Assembly (NCBI RefSeq): GCF_013388295.1
Contig: NZ_CP058235.1
Location: forward strand, 660,001-724,000
From: Bartonella alsatica
GTDB lineage: Bacteria > Pseudomonadota > Alphaproteobacteria > Rhizobiales > Rhizobiaceae
Direction of reading: 5' to 3'
DNA: 64,000 nt
Below the pieces are notes generated by a model that worked only from the letters and a program-made list of their open reading frames with translations, had not been told where the DNA came from and ran no database searches. Of this stretch, positions 28,519 through 39,626 are shown piece by piece (within the stretch, counting starts at the first letter, position 1; each line of letters starts with the position of its first letter). The position numbers and the translations under genes are program-made.

Positions 28519-31098
28519 TTAATTTCCAGACAAAAAAGTCAATTGATCTTTTTCTTTAGCCACTGTTACAGTTGATTCATCATGAATTTTTCCAAACAAG
28601 ATATTTTCTGCTAGCGGATCTTGAATTTCTTTTTGGATAATACGTTTGAGAGGACGCGCACCATAGAGAGGATCATAGCCTTTATTTGCGAGAAATTGTC
28701 GGACTTCTGGTTTAATTTGCAAAGTTATTTTGCGTTCATCGAGCAAATGTTGCAAATGTTGCATCTGAATATCAACAATAGCTTCCATATCCCTGCGTTG
28801 CAATCTTTGAAAGAGAATAATCTCATCAATACGGTTAAGAAATTCAGGCCGGAAAGCTGCTTTTACAACCTTCATGACATCGTCTTTTGCTTGATCAGTT
28901 GTTTGTCCCTCAGGTAAGGCAGTTAAAAATTCAGCCCCAAGATTTGATGTCATAATCAACAAAGTGTTGCGAAAATCGACAGTACGTCCTTGGCTATCAG
29001 TCAAGCGCCCTTCATCAAGAACTTGCAACAAGAGATTAAAAATATCGGGATGAGCTTTTTCAATTTCATCGAACAAAATGACCTGATAAGGTCTACGCCG
29101 CACTGCTTCGGTAAGCACCCCACCTTCTTCATATCCAACATATCCAGGTGGAGCACCAATCAGGCGTGCACCAGCGTGCTTTTCCATATATTCAGACATA
29201 TCGATGCGTAACATTGCATTAGGATCTTGAAAAAGAAAAGCGGCGAGCGCTTTGGTTAATTCGGTTTTTCCCACACCGGTAGGACCAAGAAACATAAAGG
29301 AACCGATAGGCCGATTTGGATCTTGCAGTCCAGCACGGGCACGCCGCACAGCGCGGGAAACAGCTTGAACAGCTTCGCCTTGCCCAACCACACGGGTACT
29401 AATTTCGTCTTCCATACGCAAGAGTGCCTCTCGTTCTGCCTCGAGCATACGATCAACAGGAATTCCGGTCCAGCGTGAAACAATTCGGGCAACATGTTCA
29501 GCCGTGACAGTTTCTTCGACGAGATGATTTTGTTGATCATCATTTTCAGCTATGCTCAATTGTTTTTCAAGTTGAGGAATAACACTATAAGCGAGTTCTC
29601 CAGCTTTTTGGAATTGTCCATCACGCTGTGCAATAGCCAAAGCATTGCGAGCCTCTTCAAGCTGTTTTTTCAAATCGGCAGCATGCCCTAACTTTTGTTT
29701 TTCGGCCTGCCAAGCAGTTGTCATTTCAGCAGATTGTTGTTCCAAGATATTGAGTTCATCTTGCACAATTTGCAAACGTTCTTTTGCGGTTGGCTCCACA
29801 TCTGTTTTCAAAGCTTCGCGTTCGATTTTTAACTGCAAGATACGCCGGTCCAGTGCATCGAGTTCTTCAGGCTTTGAATCGACCTGCATACGCAACCGTG
29901 CAGCCGCTTCATCTATGAGATCAATAGCTTTATCAGGCAAGAAACGATCAGTAATATAACGATTAGACAGGCGAGCTGCAGCGATTAAAGCACTGTCAGC
30001 CAAACGCACTTTATGATGTTGTTCATATTTTTCTTTAATGCCACGCAAGATAGAGATTGTATCCTCAAGAGATGGTTCAGGCACAAAGACAGGTTGGAAG
30101 CGGCGGGCAAGAGCGGCATCTTTTTCGACATATTTGCGATATTCATCAAGTGTTGTCGCCCCCACACAATGGAGTTCTCCGCGAGCAAGAGCAGGTTTTA
30201 GCAGGTTAGAAGCATCCATAGGACCATCGGTTTTTCCAGCACCGACAAGATTATGTAATTCATCAATAAACAAAATGATTTGCCCATTTTCAGCTTGCAC
30301 CTCAGCAAGGACAGCTTTAAGACGTTCCTCAAATTCTCCGCGATATTTTGCTCCAGCGATAAGTGCTCCCATATCCAGTGCGTAAAGCTGTTTATCGCGC
30401 AAAGTTTCAGGGACATCACCATTAATAATGCGCAGAGCTAACCCTTCAACGATTGCGGTTTTCCCAACACCCGGTTCACCAATGAGTACAGGATTATTTT
30501 TGGTACGCCGTGAAAGCACCTGAATAGTGCGACGAATTTCTTCCTCACGTCCAATGACAGGATCGAGCTTTCCTTCGCGCGCATCTTTTGTGAGATCTCG
30601 AGCATATTTTTGCAAAGCATCATATTGGCTTTCGGCATGAGGGCTTGTTGCTGTTTTTCCTTTACGTAACGTATCAATAGCTTGATTGAGCGCTTGCGGA
30701 GTCAAACCTGCTTTTGTTAAAATATCGGCTGTTTTTGCCGATTTTTCCATAATAAGCGCTTGTAGCACACGCTCTACGGTAACAAATTGATCACCGGCTT
30801 TTTTTGCTAAATCTTCGGCCATAGTGAATACTTTTGCTAACGGCTGGGAAAGATAGAGTTGTCCATTTCCACCTTGTACTTTTGGCAAAGCATCAAGTGC
30901 TTCTTTGAGCGCCTTTTGAATAAGAGAGAGATCACCCCCAGCTTTTTGAATCAGAGATGCGGCCAATCCTTGAGAGTCATCTAGCAATACTTTGAGAAAA
31001 TGCTCTGGCATAAATTGCTGATGATCAGAAGAGAGAGCATTATTTTGTGCTGTTTGTAAAAAGCCTTGCAGTCGTTCGCTATATTTTTCCAGGTTCAT
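28519..31098 (-). CDS. clpB: ClpB, ATP-dependent disaggregase chaperone
   Basis: An 859-residue Hsp100 protein. The start is fixed by the family N-terminus [15 protein letters not shown] and by AAGGAAG upstream; the longer open frame has no support. Layout: N-terminal Clp domain to about residue 145; first AAA+ module with Walker A GEPGVGKT at 207-214 and Walker [10 protein letters not shown]; a coiled middle domain; second AAA+ module with Walker A GPTGVGKT and Walker [12 protein letters not shown]. The C-terminus is short. ClpB works with DnaK to dissolve aggregates after heat stress in the cytoplasm. The usual heat-shock promoter was not found with certainty. The gene looks intact and lies between two repeat arrays. 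Confidence 0.97.
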   Translation of the reverse strand: MNLEKYSERLQGFLQTAQNNALSSDHQQFMPEHFLKVLLDDSQGLAASLIQKAGGDLSLIQKALKEALDALPKVQGGNGQLYLSQPLAKVFTMAEDLAKKAGDQFVTVERVLQALIMEKSAKTADILTKAGLTPQALNQAIDTLRKGKTATSPHAESQYDALQKYARDLTKDAREGKLDPVIGREEEIRRTIQVLSRRTKNNPVLIGEPGVGKTAIVEGLALRIINGDVPETLRDKQLYALDMGALIAGAKYRGEFEERLKAVLAEVQAENGQIILFIDELHNLVGAGKTDGPMDASNLLKPALARGELHCVGATTLDEYRKYVEKDAALARRFQPVFVPEPSLEDTISILRGIKEKYEQHHKVRLADSALIAAARLSNRYITDRFLPDKAIDLIDEAAARLRMQVDSKPEELDALDRRILQLKIEREALKTDVEPTAKERLQIVQDELNILEQQSAEMTTAWQAEKQKLGHAADLKKQLEEARNALAIAQRDGQFQKAGELAYSVIPQLEKQLSIAENDDQQNHLVEETVTAEHVARIVSRWTGIPVDRMLEAEREALLRMEDEISTRVVGQGEAVQAVSRAVRRARAGLQDPNRPIGSFMFLGPTGVGKTELTKALAAFLFQDPNAMLRIDMSEYMEKHAGARLIGAPPGYVGYEEGGVLTEAVRRRPYQVILFDEIEKAHPDIFNLLLQVLDEGRLTDSQGRTVDFRNTLLIMTSNLGAEFLTALPEGQTTDQAKDDVMKVVKAAFRPEFLNRIDEIILFQRLQRRDMEAIVDIQMQHLQHLLDERKITLQIKPEVRQFLANKGYDPLYGARPLKRIIQKEIQDPLAENILFGKIHDESTVTVAKEKDQLTFLSGN

Positions 31099-31317
31099 TT
31101 TTCTTCCTTTCTTGCACCACCGCTGCACTTTAACTCCCCAAAGCACTCGCAAGTATAAGCCTGCCCCCAAGAAACACCACGAACGAGACAGCATGTAAAA
31201 TAGCCGTAGTACTAAACCAAATATGGGTTCTCATAAGCCCTATAGCAAGAGGGGTAAGAAGATGCGCGGTCATTTTTCAACAAAACCGCAGTTTTCTTAT
31301 AAAACTCCTCCACCGAA

Positions 31318-31665
31318 ATCCCACCACCAAAGTGTCATCACCAAAGTCTCACCACCAAAGTCTCACCACCAAAGTCTCACCACCAAAGTCTCACCACCAA
31401 AGTGCCACCACCAAAGTCTCACCACCAAAGTCTCACCACCAAAGTGCCACCACCAAAGTCTCACCACCAAAGTCTCACCACCAAAGTGTCATCACCAAAG
31501 TCTCACCACCAAAGTGCCACCACCAAAGTGCCACCACCAAAGTCTCACCACCAAAGTCTCACCACCAAAGTGTCATCACCAAAGTCTCACCACCAAAGTG
31601 TCATCACCAAAGTCTCACCACCAAAGTGTCATCACCAAAGTGCCATCACCAAAGTGCCATCATTA
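31318..31665. repeat. Tandem array of about 24 copies of a 14-bp unit
   Basis: Units of the type GTCTCACCACCAAA follow one another with 14-base spacing from about 31318 to 31665. Variants are GTGCCACCACCAAA, GTGTCATCACCAAA and GTGCCATCACCAAA. Because 14 is not a multiple of 3, the array reads open in all three forward frames, giving artificial frames rich in His, Ser, Thr, Pro and Lys. I do not regard those as genes. Confidence 0.95.
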
Positions 31666-33020
31666 AGATTCTGTATTTGCGTACAAACACAGCTTTTGCT
31701 TTAAATAAAGCAGTATTTTACAACATGTAATAATAATAAAAATCAAAAGTACTTCTTATATTATTTCTTTAAAAATCTTTGAATATATACTTATTAACGT
31801 ATTCACATCAGCTTTATAAAATCAAAGAAGGTTAAATAATTGCAACGTAAAAAAGATGCTTAATATTTTTATTCCTTATAACAAGCAAACCAAGCTATAT
31901 CGTTTTTGCCGATAAAAGTTGTTACGATGCAACATACATGACCTAATAACGCTATATTCGATCCATTCTCTTTCTCCCAGGAAATATTACGATGGTAGAC
32001 TTGGTTCCATCTATTTCTGAAAAAACCAACTTCAGTTCCAAAACGAAAAAAGTAGACATATCGATTTATTCAACAGAAGCGCTAACACTGTTAATACTTC
32101 CATTACGAAGACAACAGGATAGAAAAGTGATAAATGTAAGCATTTTACCCATGAAAACTAAGAGGGTGATGTGAAATTGAATTTCTGTAAAGATTGGTCG
32201 TCAATACCAACGAGATATTTCCAAAAACGGAAATTTGGTTATAGAAACAATAATCAGCCTAATAGCTGGTAAAAAAACAACAGTTAATGCTACAGAAACT
32301 CCAGGCATATCTAGAAAACTCCATAAATCTTCAAGTTTTGTTGAAGACTATTCTCATTGGAAAAGGCATCTTTTTTCTTATTATGTATTGAGTCTGCAAT
32401 TCGACCTTTTTAACCCAATGGCCAATAACAAATATTAAGTGCTACTAAATACTTCAGTTCAGAAAAAGTATAAAAAATCTTATATCGACCAAATACTATG
32501 TAAACTCAATTCTTACATGAATAGGATAAGCGACCTTGAAGGGCTTAGCATCTCCGACTGCACTGAAAGAGGCCATTTTTAATGGAAAAGATCTATCTGT
32601 ACAAACTGTTTTAAATGCATTGAAAAAGAAAAACTCATTTGTCATTCGTTTGCAAAATGGTTCTTGGAAGCCAACCATCTCTTTCACGTCTTCCTGATCG
32701 ACTTAAGTAAACAAACGAACTATTCTCATTTCTTCACTTCACATCAACAACAACACACGGCATAACACCACGCACTAGAAGATTATGTCTATATCTAATG
32801 GAACAACTTGGAAAATTATGAAAACAAATTAACTTTTCCCTTCTTAAGGTTACAAAATCCCTCACGCCAATTTAGAAAGAGATTAGATAAGAGATAGTTT
32901 TTTGTCTTCTCACTATTGTTTTTCTCACTTTTCCGTGCTGCTTTTTTATTCTGGATAAAACCACGCTTTAACGTTGAAAAAGCCTTTGTTCTTTAAGATG
33001 CCCAGCTTTTCACCTCAAAC
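31666..33020. other. Gene-poor gap, possible gene remnant near 32520-32697
   Basis: Several short open frames of 60-70 codons occur without ribosome binding sites. The only part that reads like real protein is 32520-32697, whose plus-strand frame has the run LKGLASPTALKEAIFNGKDL and ends at a stop after about 55 codons. It has no start codon in a sensible place, so it looks like the tail of a broken gene. I do not know its family. Confidence 0.4.
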
Positions 33021-33871
33021 ACCCACTTTATACTCGAGCTAAATACGCAATCCTCTTCCAAAATCCCGCATTCTCTCACCGGCTTCAAACATTCGCCCTT
33101 GCCTTAAATCCAATAATCAGCTCTCTCGGCAACTCAAACGCCTGGTCTTTTGTTTGTTTCCAAAAGCTATCTCCCTCAACGCCCCCAATATTCCCGTGCC
33201 AGCTCATCAAACACCCACTTTATACTCGAGCTAAATACGCAATCCTCTTCCAAAATCCCACATTCTCTCACTGGCTTCAAACATTTACCCTTGCCTTAAA
33301 TCCAATAATCAGCTCTCTCAGCAACTCAAACGCCTGGTCTTTTGTTTGTTTCCAAAAGCTATCTCCCTCAACGCCCCCAATATTCCCGTGCCAGCTCATC
33401 AAACACCCACTTTATACTCGAGCTAAATACGCAATCCTCTTCCAAAATCCCGCATTCTCCCATCGGCTTCAAACATTTACCCTTGCCTTAAATCCAATAA
33501 TCAGCTCTCTCGGCAACTCAAACGCCTGGTCTTTTGTTTGTTTCCAAAAGCTATCTCCCTCAACGCCCCCAATATTCCCGTGCCAGCTCATCAAACACCC
33601 ACTTTATACTCGAGCTAAATACGCAATCCTCTTCCAAAATCCCGCATTCTCCCATCGGCTTCAAACATTTACCCTTGCCTTAAATCCAATAATCAGCTCT
33701 CTCGGCAACTCAAACGCCTGGTCTTTTGTTTGTTTCCAAAAGCTATCTCCCTCAACGCCCCCAATATTCCCGTGCCAGCTCATCAAACACCCACTTTATA
33801 CTCGAGCTAAATACGCAATCCTCTTCCAAAATCCCACATTCTCTCACCGGCTTCAAACATTCGCCCTTGCC
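33021..33871. repeat. 192-bp tandem repeat, four copies and a partial fifth
   Basis: Repeat starts lie at 33021, 33213, 33405, 33597 and 33789, an exact 192-base step. The last copy stops after about 83 bases. Copies differ by a few substitutions. The array ends 40 bases from the 3' end of yacG. No protein family was recognised in it. Confidence 0.97.
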
Positions 33872-33910
33872 AAAACCCCATTTTAATGCTCTTAAACATC
33901 TTATCACTCT

Positions 33911-34090
33911 CTATTCTTCTTCATCACTTATTTGCGGTGGTGGTGGTAAAATATAGGCACCAGAAAGCCATCGGTTCAAATCAATAGCCCGACACCGTGT
34001 TGAACAGAAAGGATAAGTATTTTGTTGTGCCATCTGGCCACAAATCGGACAAGGGTGCGGAGGACGAATTGGAGATGTCTCTGTTTGCAT
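33911..34090 (-). CDS. yacG: YacG, DNA gyrase inhibitor / zinc-binding protein
   Basis: A 59-residue protein. The Zn ribbon is CPIC at 14-17 and CSTRC at 29-33; the C-terminus has RWLSGAYILPPPP and an acidic tail (SDEEE). YacG binds GyrB and inhibits gyrase. The gene order infA-maf-yacG is the usual one in Rhizobiales, which supports the call. The start is ATG at 34090 with only a weak ribosome binding site (AGAGAG), perhaps because the gene is translated from the maf transcript. Length is normal for the family. Confidence 0.92.
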   Translation of the reverse strand: MQTETSPIRPPHPCPICGQMAQQNTYPFCSTRCRAIDLNRWLSGAYILPPPPQISDEEE

Positions 34091-34230
34091 TTAATCTGAC
34101 TCTCTTAACTATTTAACGCGTCTTAGTGTTTATAGGCAGTTCTTTTTTAATTTTTTTGCTATTTCCTTTTTATTGCTTTTTTATTGCTTTTTACACTATT
34201 CCATTCGTTTTTTCTGTTACATGAATATCT

Positions 34231-34920
34231 CTAATAGCTCTCTCCAGTCCAATGAGAAAGAAGTGGATAGTTATAAGCTGTCAGAAGATCCATTGTTTCA
34301 GCCAAAGGCAATCCCACCACATTGGAATAAGAACCAGAAATATGGACCACAAAAGCACCAGCTTTTCCCTGAATAGCGTAGCCACCAGCTTTTCCTTCCC
34401 ATTCTCCAGAAGCAAGATAAGCATTCATCAATGTAGTAGTCAACCGTCTAAAACGGACACGGCTTTCGACCAATTTCACAGTTACTTTTCTGCATTCATT
34501 CAGCGCACAAATAGCACCATACACTTTGTGGGAACGTCCAGAAAGGAAACGCAAACATTCATAAGCCTCGTCTTCGCCCTCTGGTTTAGGAAGAATGGTA
34601 CGTCCAACAGCAACCACAGTATCAGCAGCCAAGATAATATTCTGCCCTGATATGTCTTGGCCATTTTGACTGTGCCATAGCAAAGTCTCTTGTGCTTTAA
34701 ACGCTTTTTCCTTTGCCAAGCGTTTTGCAAGATTTGCAGGATGTTCTCTTACTTTTGGTGTTTCATCGATATTGGTTGCAAAAACCTTATGCGGATCAAG
34801 ACCAATCTGCGCTAAAAGCGCTAAACGACGCGGTGAAGCGGAAGCGAGCACCAAATGGATTTCTCCAGAATTTTTTTTCGCATGCTCTTTTCTCAAGAAG
34901 GCTTTCTTTAATTTTCTCAT
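34231..34920 (-). CDS. maf: Maf family nucleotide pyrophosphatase
   Basis: A 229-residue Maf protein. Motifs: SASPRR at 27-32, DETPK, ADTVVAVG, GKAGGYAIQGKAG, and GSYSNVVGLPL near the C-terminus. It hydrolyses non-canonical or dTTP/UTP-type nucleoside triphosphates and is a house-cleaning enzyme in the cytoplasm. The start has a strong GAGGGGG ribosome binding site. It follows infA by about 175 bases and is 140 bases upstream of yacG. The N-terminal 20 residues are an unusually basic extension compared with short Maf proteins; whether this matters is unclear. Confidence 0.93.
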   Translation of the reverse strand: MRKLKKAFLRKEHAKKNSGEIHLVLASASPRRLALLAQIGLDPHKVFATNIDETPKVREHPANLAKRLAKEKAFKAQETLLWHSQNGQDISGQNIILAADTVVAVGRTILPKPEGEDEAYECLRFLSGRSHKVYGAICALNECRKVTVKLVESRVRFRRLTTTLMNAYLASGEWEGKAGGYAIQGKAGAFVVHISGSYSNVVGLPLAETMDLLTAYNYPLLSHWTGESY

Positions 34921-35095
34921 TTTACCCCCTCAGAATGATTTTAAATCACCACTTAATTCACTTAACGCCGCTGATACCCTTCACATATTGACAACACCAT
35001 TTCCGAGATCATTTTAATTTCTCCCTTATGAGAAGAAACATAAAAATACTTTAGAAACAATACGAACGCTTTATAAAACAAAAACCACCCATAAC

Positions 35096-35314
35096 TTACT
35101 TATAGCGATACGTAATACGGCCCTTTGTCAAATCATAAGGGGTCATTTCCACCATGATTTTATCCCCAGCTAACACACGAATACGGTTTTTTCGCATTCT
35201 TCCGGCAGTATGTGCAATAATTTCATGATCATTTTCTAATTTTACGCGAAACATCGCATTAGGTAAAAGTTCGGTCACAATACCAGAAAACTCTAGAACT
35301 TCTTCTTTTGACAT
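35096..35314 (-). CDS. infA: Translation initiation factor IF-1
   Basis: A 72-residue S1-type OB-fold protein. The typical IF-1 sequence runs from [20 protein letters not shown] through [20 protein letters not shown] to [15 protein letters not shown]. It binds the A site of the 30S subunit and is essential. AAAGGAAA lies upstream of the start codon. It heads the infA-maf-yacG group. The length is exactly that of the family. Confidence 0.97.
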   Translation of the reverse strand: MSKEEVLEFSGIVTELLPNAMFRVKLENDHEIIAHTAGRMRKNRIRVLAGDKIMVEMTPYDLTKGRITYRYK

Positions 35315-35623
35315 AAAAAATAATTTCCTTTACAGTGCATATAATTTTTTCAGCTGAGTATTATTTTTCAGCGTTCATACCTTATTTTCTCAGTTTTGTG
35401 AACAAAATTTAATAAAAAAGAGAAGGTTTTTCTTTTTGTGTTTGTTCCCAGACACTCTCAAAAAGCTTTAACCCCTAAGACTTTGGCTCCAAAATTGAGC
35501 CAATTTGTTAAAATGTCTTTCAGCAAATACTTCTTTCAGCTTATCTTTTACTCCAGCCCCCACCTCTTCTCCAATATCTTCTCACGCCTCTCTTCGCCCT
35601 ACCTTAACTCCCCTCATGCAACA

Positions 35624-36531
35624 CTTTTCCCCCTTTTGAATAACCTTTGCCCCATGGAAAGCACTTACAATAGCTCACATAATGGATAATCTCTGCGTTT
35701 TACTTTTTTACATATTCACGCTTTTACGCTTTAAAATATTTACAGAAAACCGTAAATCTGTTTAAAAACATTTCACACGATGGTGCTTCAAAACACTGTC
35801 TTTAAAAGACCATAGCCCTTTCCTTTAAAGAAATCTCACATATCAATACTTTTTCCCCCTTTTGAATAACCTTTGCCCCATGGAAAGCACTTACAACAGC
35901 CCATATAATGGATAATCTCTGCGTTTTACTTTTTTACATATTCACGCTTTTACGCTTTAAAATATTTACAGAAAACCGTAAATCTGTATAAAAACATTTT
36001 ACACGATGGGCTTTAAAACACTGTCTTTAAAAGACCATAGGCCTTTCCTTTAAAGAAATCTCACATATCAATACTTTTTCCCCCTTTTGAACAACCTTTG
36101 CCCCATGGAAAGCACTTACAACAGCCCATATAATGGATAATCTCTGCGTTTTACTTTTTTACATATTCACGCTTTTACGCTTTAAAATATTTACAGAAAA
36201 CCGTAAATCTGTATAAAAACATTTTACACGATGGGCTTTAAAACACTGTCTTTAAAAGACCATAGGCCTTTCCTTTAAAGAAATCTCACATATCAATACT
36301 TTTTCCCCCTTTTGAATAACCTTTGCCCCATGCAATAGCACTTACAACAGCCCACATAATGGATAATCTCTGCGTTTTACTTTTTTACATATTCACGCTT
36401 TTACGCTTTAAAATATTTACAGAAAACCGTAAATCTGTTTAAAAACATTTCACACGATGGTGCTTCAAAACACTGTCTTTAAAAGACCATAGCCCTTTCC
36501 TTTAAAGAAATCTCACATATCAATACTTTTT
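35624..36531. repeat. 225-230 bp tandem repeat, four copies
   Basis: The copies begin with TTTTCCCCCTTTTGAA at 35624, 35851, 36076 and 36301. Steps are 227, 225 and 225 bases, and the last copy ends near 36531. Copies two and three are nearly identical, while the outer two share other variants, which suggests expansion from the middle. No coding potential was seen. Confidence 0.95.
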
Positions 36532-36696
36532 CTTGAAATCTTTACGTCTTTGCACTGTTTGCACAAACTAACACAAAAAAACACGCACTCTTTTTTCAAA
36601 TTATCATGCAACCACATAACCCCTTCCTTACATAATACATATTTCAAGATAGCCTTTTTGTTTCGCAGATGAATGTGCCCAAACAACAATCTTAAA

Positions 36697-36777
36697 TATT
36701 ATGTACAGCTTCTCCATATAATCTATTATGTACAGCTTCTCCATATAATCTATTATGTACAGCTTCTCCATATAATC
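36697..36777. repeat. 27-bp unit repeated three times
   Basis: The 27-base unit begins TATTATGTACAGCTTCTCC and is repeated three times in perfect tandem. It lies shortly after the 225-bp array. No gene is nearby. Confidence 0.95.
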
Positions 36778-37336
36778 ACTGTCAATGCACTCTACACATT
36801 TAAAGGTTATCCGCGCGTTTGGTAAAATTGCTTATGGTTAGTAATTTTTGAGCAACATAGTTCCGACAACTATCAAAAGAATGGAGCTGTATTATCTACC
36901 CACTCTGTTGCTACTTTAAGAACCCCTTTTAAAATGTTTACCCCTTTTTCAACATAAAAGCTTTAAAAAGAAATCTATATCCGAAAATAAGAAAAGAACG
37001 TATTATATTTCCAAATGTACAAGCTAATGAAGCATTAAAAAAAACAAAGAACAACACATAAAAGAAGCCTATTTATTACAAACAAATTTTATAGAAAATT
37101 TTTAGCACTAACCTTTTAAATCTAAAACTTCACGCTGTAAAAACATTACCCCCCTGAGCATTAATGAATACTAAACGACAAATCAGCTCACATAGAATTT
37201 AAAAGACACAAGAACAAAAAATCTCATCTCAAAGACAAAAATTTTAATAAAAAAGTTTTTCTTTAAGAGATAATAATCAAGATTTTGGCACGCAAAATCT
37301 GGTTTGCCATAATATTTTTCAGTGCAAGGAATGCAT

Positions 37337-37486
37337 ATGCCTGCGCTGATAAAAGGTAAAATCTTCCACGAGAAGATCAAAAATCTGAGTGAGATTTTAA
37401 AAGCTTTTGCAAAAAAAGAAGCAGCAATGTTGAACACTGCTACCTCTTTATCTCACCGTCAAGATATTTATCCGGAAAATTTATAA
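37337..37486 (+). CDS. Possible small basic protein, 49 residues
   Basis: An ATG at 37337 is preceded by AAGGA at 6 bases, a proper spacing, and the frame runs 49 codons to TAA. The product (MPALIKGKIFHEKIKNLSEI at the N-terminus) is basic and helical. I do not recognise it. It converges on dsbB with 10 bases between stops. It may equally be the tail of a broken gene, so confidence is low. Confidence 0.3.
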   Translation: MPALIKGKIFHEKIKNLSEILKAFAKKEAAMLNTATSLSHRQDIYPENL

Positions 37487-37496
37487 AAAAAACACT

Positions 37497-38078
37497 TTAA
37501 GATGAGGAAGGAAACCAATTTGACAACAATTCATATCTTACAGGATCATCAGCACATTGCCCACCACCGCATTCAAGTACAGTAGAAATCAAGTTTGCCG
37601 CGATCAAAAATATAAATAAGGAACTTGCCATTTTAGCAAAAATTGGAAAAGGAGAAAACTCTTTAAATTTGTGCGCCAATTCGCCCAAAATCATAACAAT
37701 AGAAACCCCAAGAATACAAAGAACTGAAATAATGAAAGCCCAAGTATAAAAATGCAACCCAAAGAATGTTGACCCATATCCAAGATCATCTGGAGTAATA
37801 TGTAAAAACACTTGCCTTGCAGCGACAATACTGGTCACCATACAACCAAGAATAACCATACCATAATGGGTATTTTTCACTTTATGGTGAATATTAAGTA
37901 AAAACCCACACCCAGCCAGCATCAAACCAACACGTTGAAGAAGACAAAGGGGACAAGGTAACTCAAACTTTACCAACTGATAATAAAAAGCTACGACCAA
38001 GACAATGGATAATCCTATAAGTCCTAAGGTATTCATCAATATAACAAAATGAGGGTTTTTTTGTTCAACATGTTCCAT
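37497..38078 (-). CDS. dsbB: DsbB-like disulfide bond formation protein
   Basis: A 193-residue inner-membrane protein with five hydrophobic segments, the last near residues 150-170. The first catalytic pair is C42-P-L-C45 in LPCPLCLLQRVG, which passes electrons to quinone in DsbB. The loop after the third helix (HITPDDLGYGSTFFGLHFY) carries no cysteine. Instead a Cys pair, C170/C175, lies near the C-terminus (ECGGGQC). This pattern occurs in the DsbB branch found next to DUF5993 proteins, so the second pair may take the place of the usual loop cysteines; that is inference. The upstream small gene ends 10 bases before it, which indicates an operon. Confidence 0.85.
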   Translation of the reverse strand: MEHVEQKNPHFVILMNTLGLIGLSIVLVVAFYYQLVKFELPCPLCLLQRVGLMLAGCGFLLNIHHKVKNTHYGMVILGCMVTSIVAARQVFLHITPDDLGYGSTFFGLHFYTWAFIISVLCILGVSIVMILGELAHKFKEFSPFPIFAKMASSLFIFLIAANLISTVLECGGGQCADDPVRYELLSNWFPSSS

Positions 38079-38088
38079 GGGTATTCTC

Positions 38089-38241
38089 TCAAAAAGATAA
38101 ATTTAACGTGGAAGTTGCGTGATAATTAAAAGTGAGAAGAATAACGACCAACAGAATTGTCCACAAGGCATAACTTATATTTTTCTTACCATACACAGCT
38201 GTTATTGCTGTACCTAAAGCGATTAAAAATGGAACAAACAT
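38089..38241 (-). CDS. DUF5993-like small membrane protein
   Basis: A 50-residue protein with two hydrophobic segments (FVPFLIALGTAITAVYG and ALWTILLVVILLTFNYHAT). It ends in the typical STLNLSF. DUF5993 proteins of this length occur directly upstream of a DsbB-like gene in many Proteobacteria, as here. A strong AAAGGAGA site lies 9 bases before the ATG. The two genes are separated by 10 bases. The role is unknown, presumably a partner of the disulfide-forming protein. Confidence 0.8.
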   Translation of the reverse strand: MFVPFLIALGTAITAVYGKKNISYALWTILLVVILLTFNYHATSTLNLSF

Positions 38242-39626
38242 GACATAAAATCTCCTTTCTTATCTCTAATGCAACATATTAAAAAATTGGGCAAAAAAGA
38301 GACACTGGATTTACTATTCACAATTGATCATCCTCTTGATTGTCTCTAACAGACAACCCTCTTGATTGTCTCTAACAGACAACGAGAAAACAATAAGAAA
38401 GATAGAGCACTAAAAGCGAATATCAATAAATGTTTTATTGCGCGCTTCCTTTATCTCTAAGCAAAGAGCAGATTATCCTCTGGATAATGGAAGATTTATT
38501 TGAAAGAAAAAAGAACAAGCATCATTAGCTGAATATTGAGATTTTCACCCCTTTTTTAAAACAAAACAACCTTATTTTTGTCTTATTACCGCCATCAAAT
38601 CCTTTTTATTAATTGCATCACGTCTCTATATGAGGATTCATTGTCTCCCTTTAGCAAATAAAAATAGTTGAAAACTCTTAAAAACCTCACTGCATCAACT
38701 ATCCTTAATCTATTCTAATAACTATCCTTAATCTATTCTAATAATGTTACTTCCACGGCAATAAACCAAAAGCTAAAACAGCAACACGTTTATTTCATCT
38801 AGCAGCCCATATACTAAACCAAATTATGCTAAGCGCTATTGATCATGAAACCACCAAAAAGAAAGTTTTCACTTTAAATTCCAAAATAGTTTTAAATATC
38901 ACGCCTATAATGCATTTGTTTTCTCAATTATTAGGATCCCCTCTTTATATTCTCGAAGTTAACAAATTCGATTGCAATTTTTTAGTGACCCAACTTAATT
39001 GACCACATTATACTGAACCGATTGCACCACTTTCCATCCATTATATCCTATAGGATATGCCTCGATCCGTTTTCTAGATATTTTCCACCATAACGCATTA
39101 AAGCTTCTCTAACAGAGTCAACTAAGTGTTAAAATATTTCTTTTCTACAAGACTTCTTCTACAAGACTTCTTCTACAAGACTTCTTCTACAAGTCTTCTT
39201 CTACAAGACTTCTTCTACAAGACTTCTTCTATAGAATGCATCACGATAAAACAACTTGGGAAAGGGGATATTTTATTTTAAAATTTATTATTATGATTTA
39301 AAGAACCTTCTTTTTTTGGGGAAAGTTCTTTTATTCTTGCCATCAACAGCTAATTGTATTTTTCTCTCATCAACAGCCAATTGTATTTTTCTCTATTGAA
39401 AAGAACGCATGGTTTTACGTAAAGAATTAAGACATAATCATATTGAAAAAAAGAGTCATCATTATTTTTTCAAATTTCGATCAATGTCTATCTATGAAAT
39501 CTGTAGCTCGTCTAAAATCTTCCTTGAAAAACTGTCATTCTGTTATCAATTGACTTTGCAAAGAAAAATAAAACTCTTACAGAATAAAGAGAAAGAATCG
39601 CATTGAACACTTGAAAAGGATATAAA
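38242..39626. other. Gap with short tandem duplications, no gene recognised
   Basis: About 1.4 kb upstream of purE. It holds duplicated units near 38333-38383 (CCTCTTGATTGTCTCTAACA type), 38698-38743 (CTATCCTTAATCTATTC type), a 14-bp array at 39143-39232 and a duplication near 39345-39395. A frame of 65 codons just before purE has no good ribosome binding site and is not called. Confidence 0.55.
39143..39232. repeat. 14-bp tandem array, six copies and a partial
   Basis: The unit TTCTACAAGACTTC is repeated with 14-base spacing from 39143. One copy has a single substitution (AAGTC for AAGAC), and the last unit is cut off. It lies in the purE leader region but about 400 bases from the start. 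Confidence 0.9.

Larger units (their letters stand above)
35315..37336. other. Gap of 2 kb between infA and dsbB, dominated by repeats
   Basis: There is no credible gene. The centre is a 225-bp array at 35624-36531 and a 27-bp array at 36697-36777. The flanks, 35315-35623 and 36778-37336, are AT-rich with no recognisable feature. Confidence 0.6.

Noticed and set aside
31223..31730. Three overlapping plus-strand frames of 100-147 codons
   Set aside because: All come from the 14-bp array, whose period is not a multiple of 3. There is no family resemblance.
37183..37437. An 84-codon minus-strand frame rich in Phe
   Set aside because: It is opposite to the small basic frame at 37337-37486 and typical of the complement of A-rich DNA; no start signal.
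39409..39606. A 65-codon frame directly upstream of purE
   Set aside because: No good ribosome binding site and no family resemblance; its place in a repeat-rich leader favours chance.
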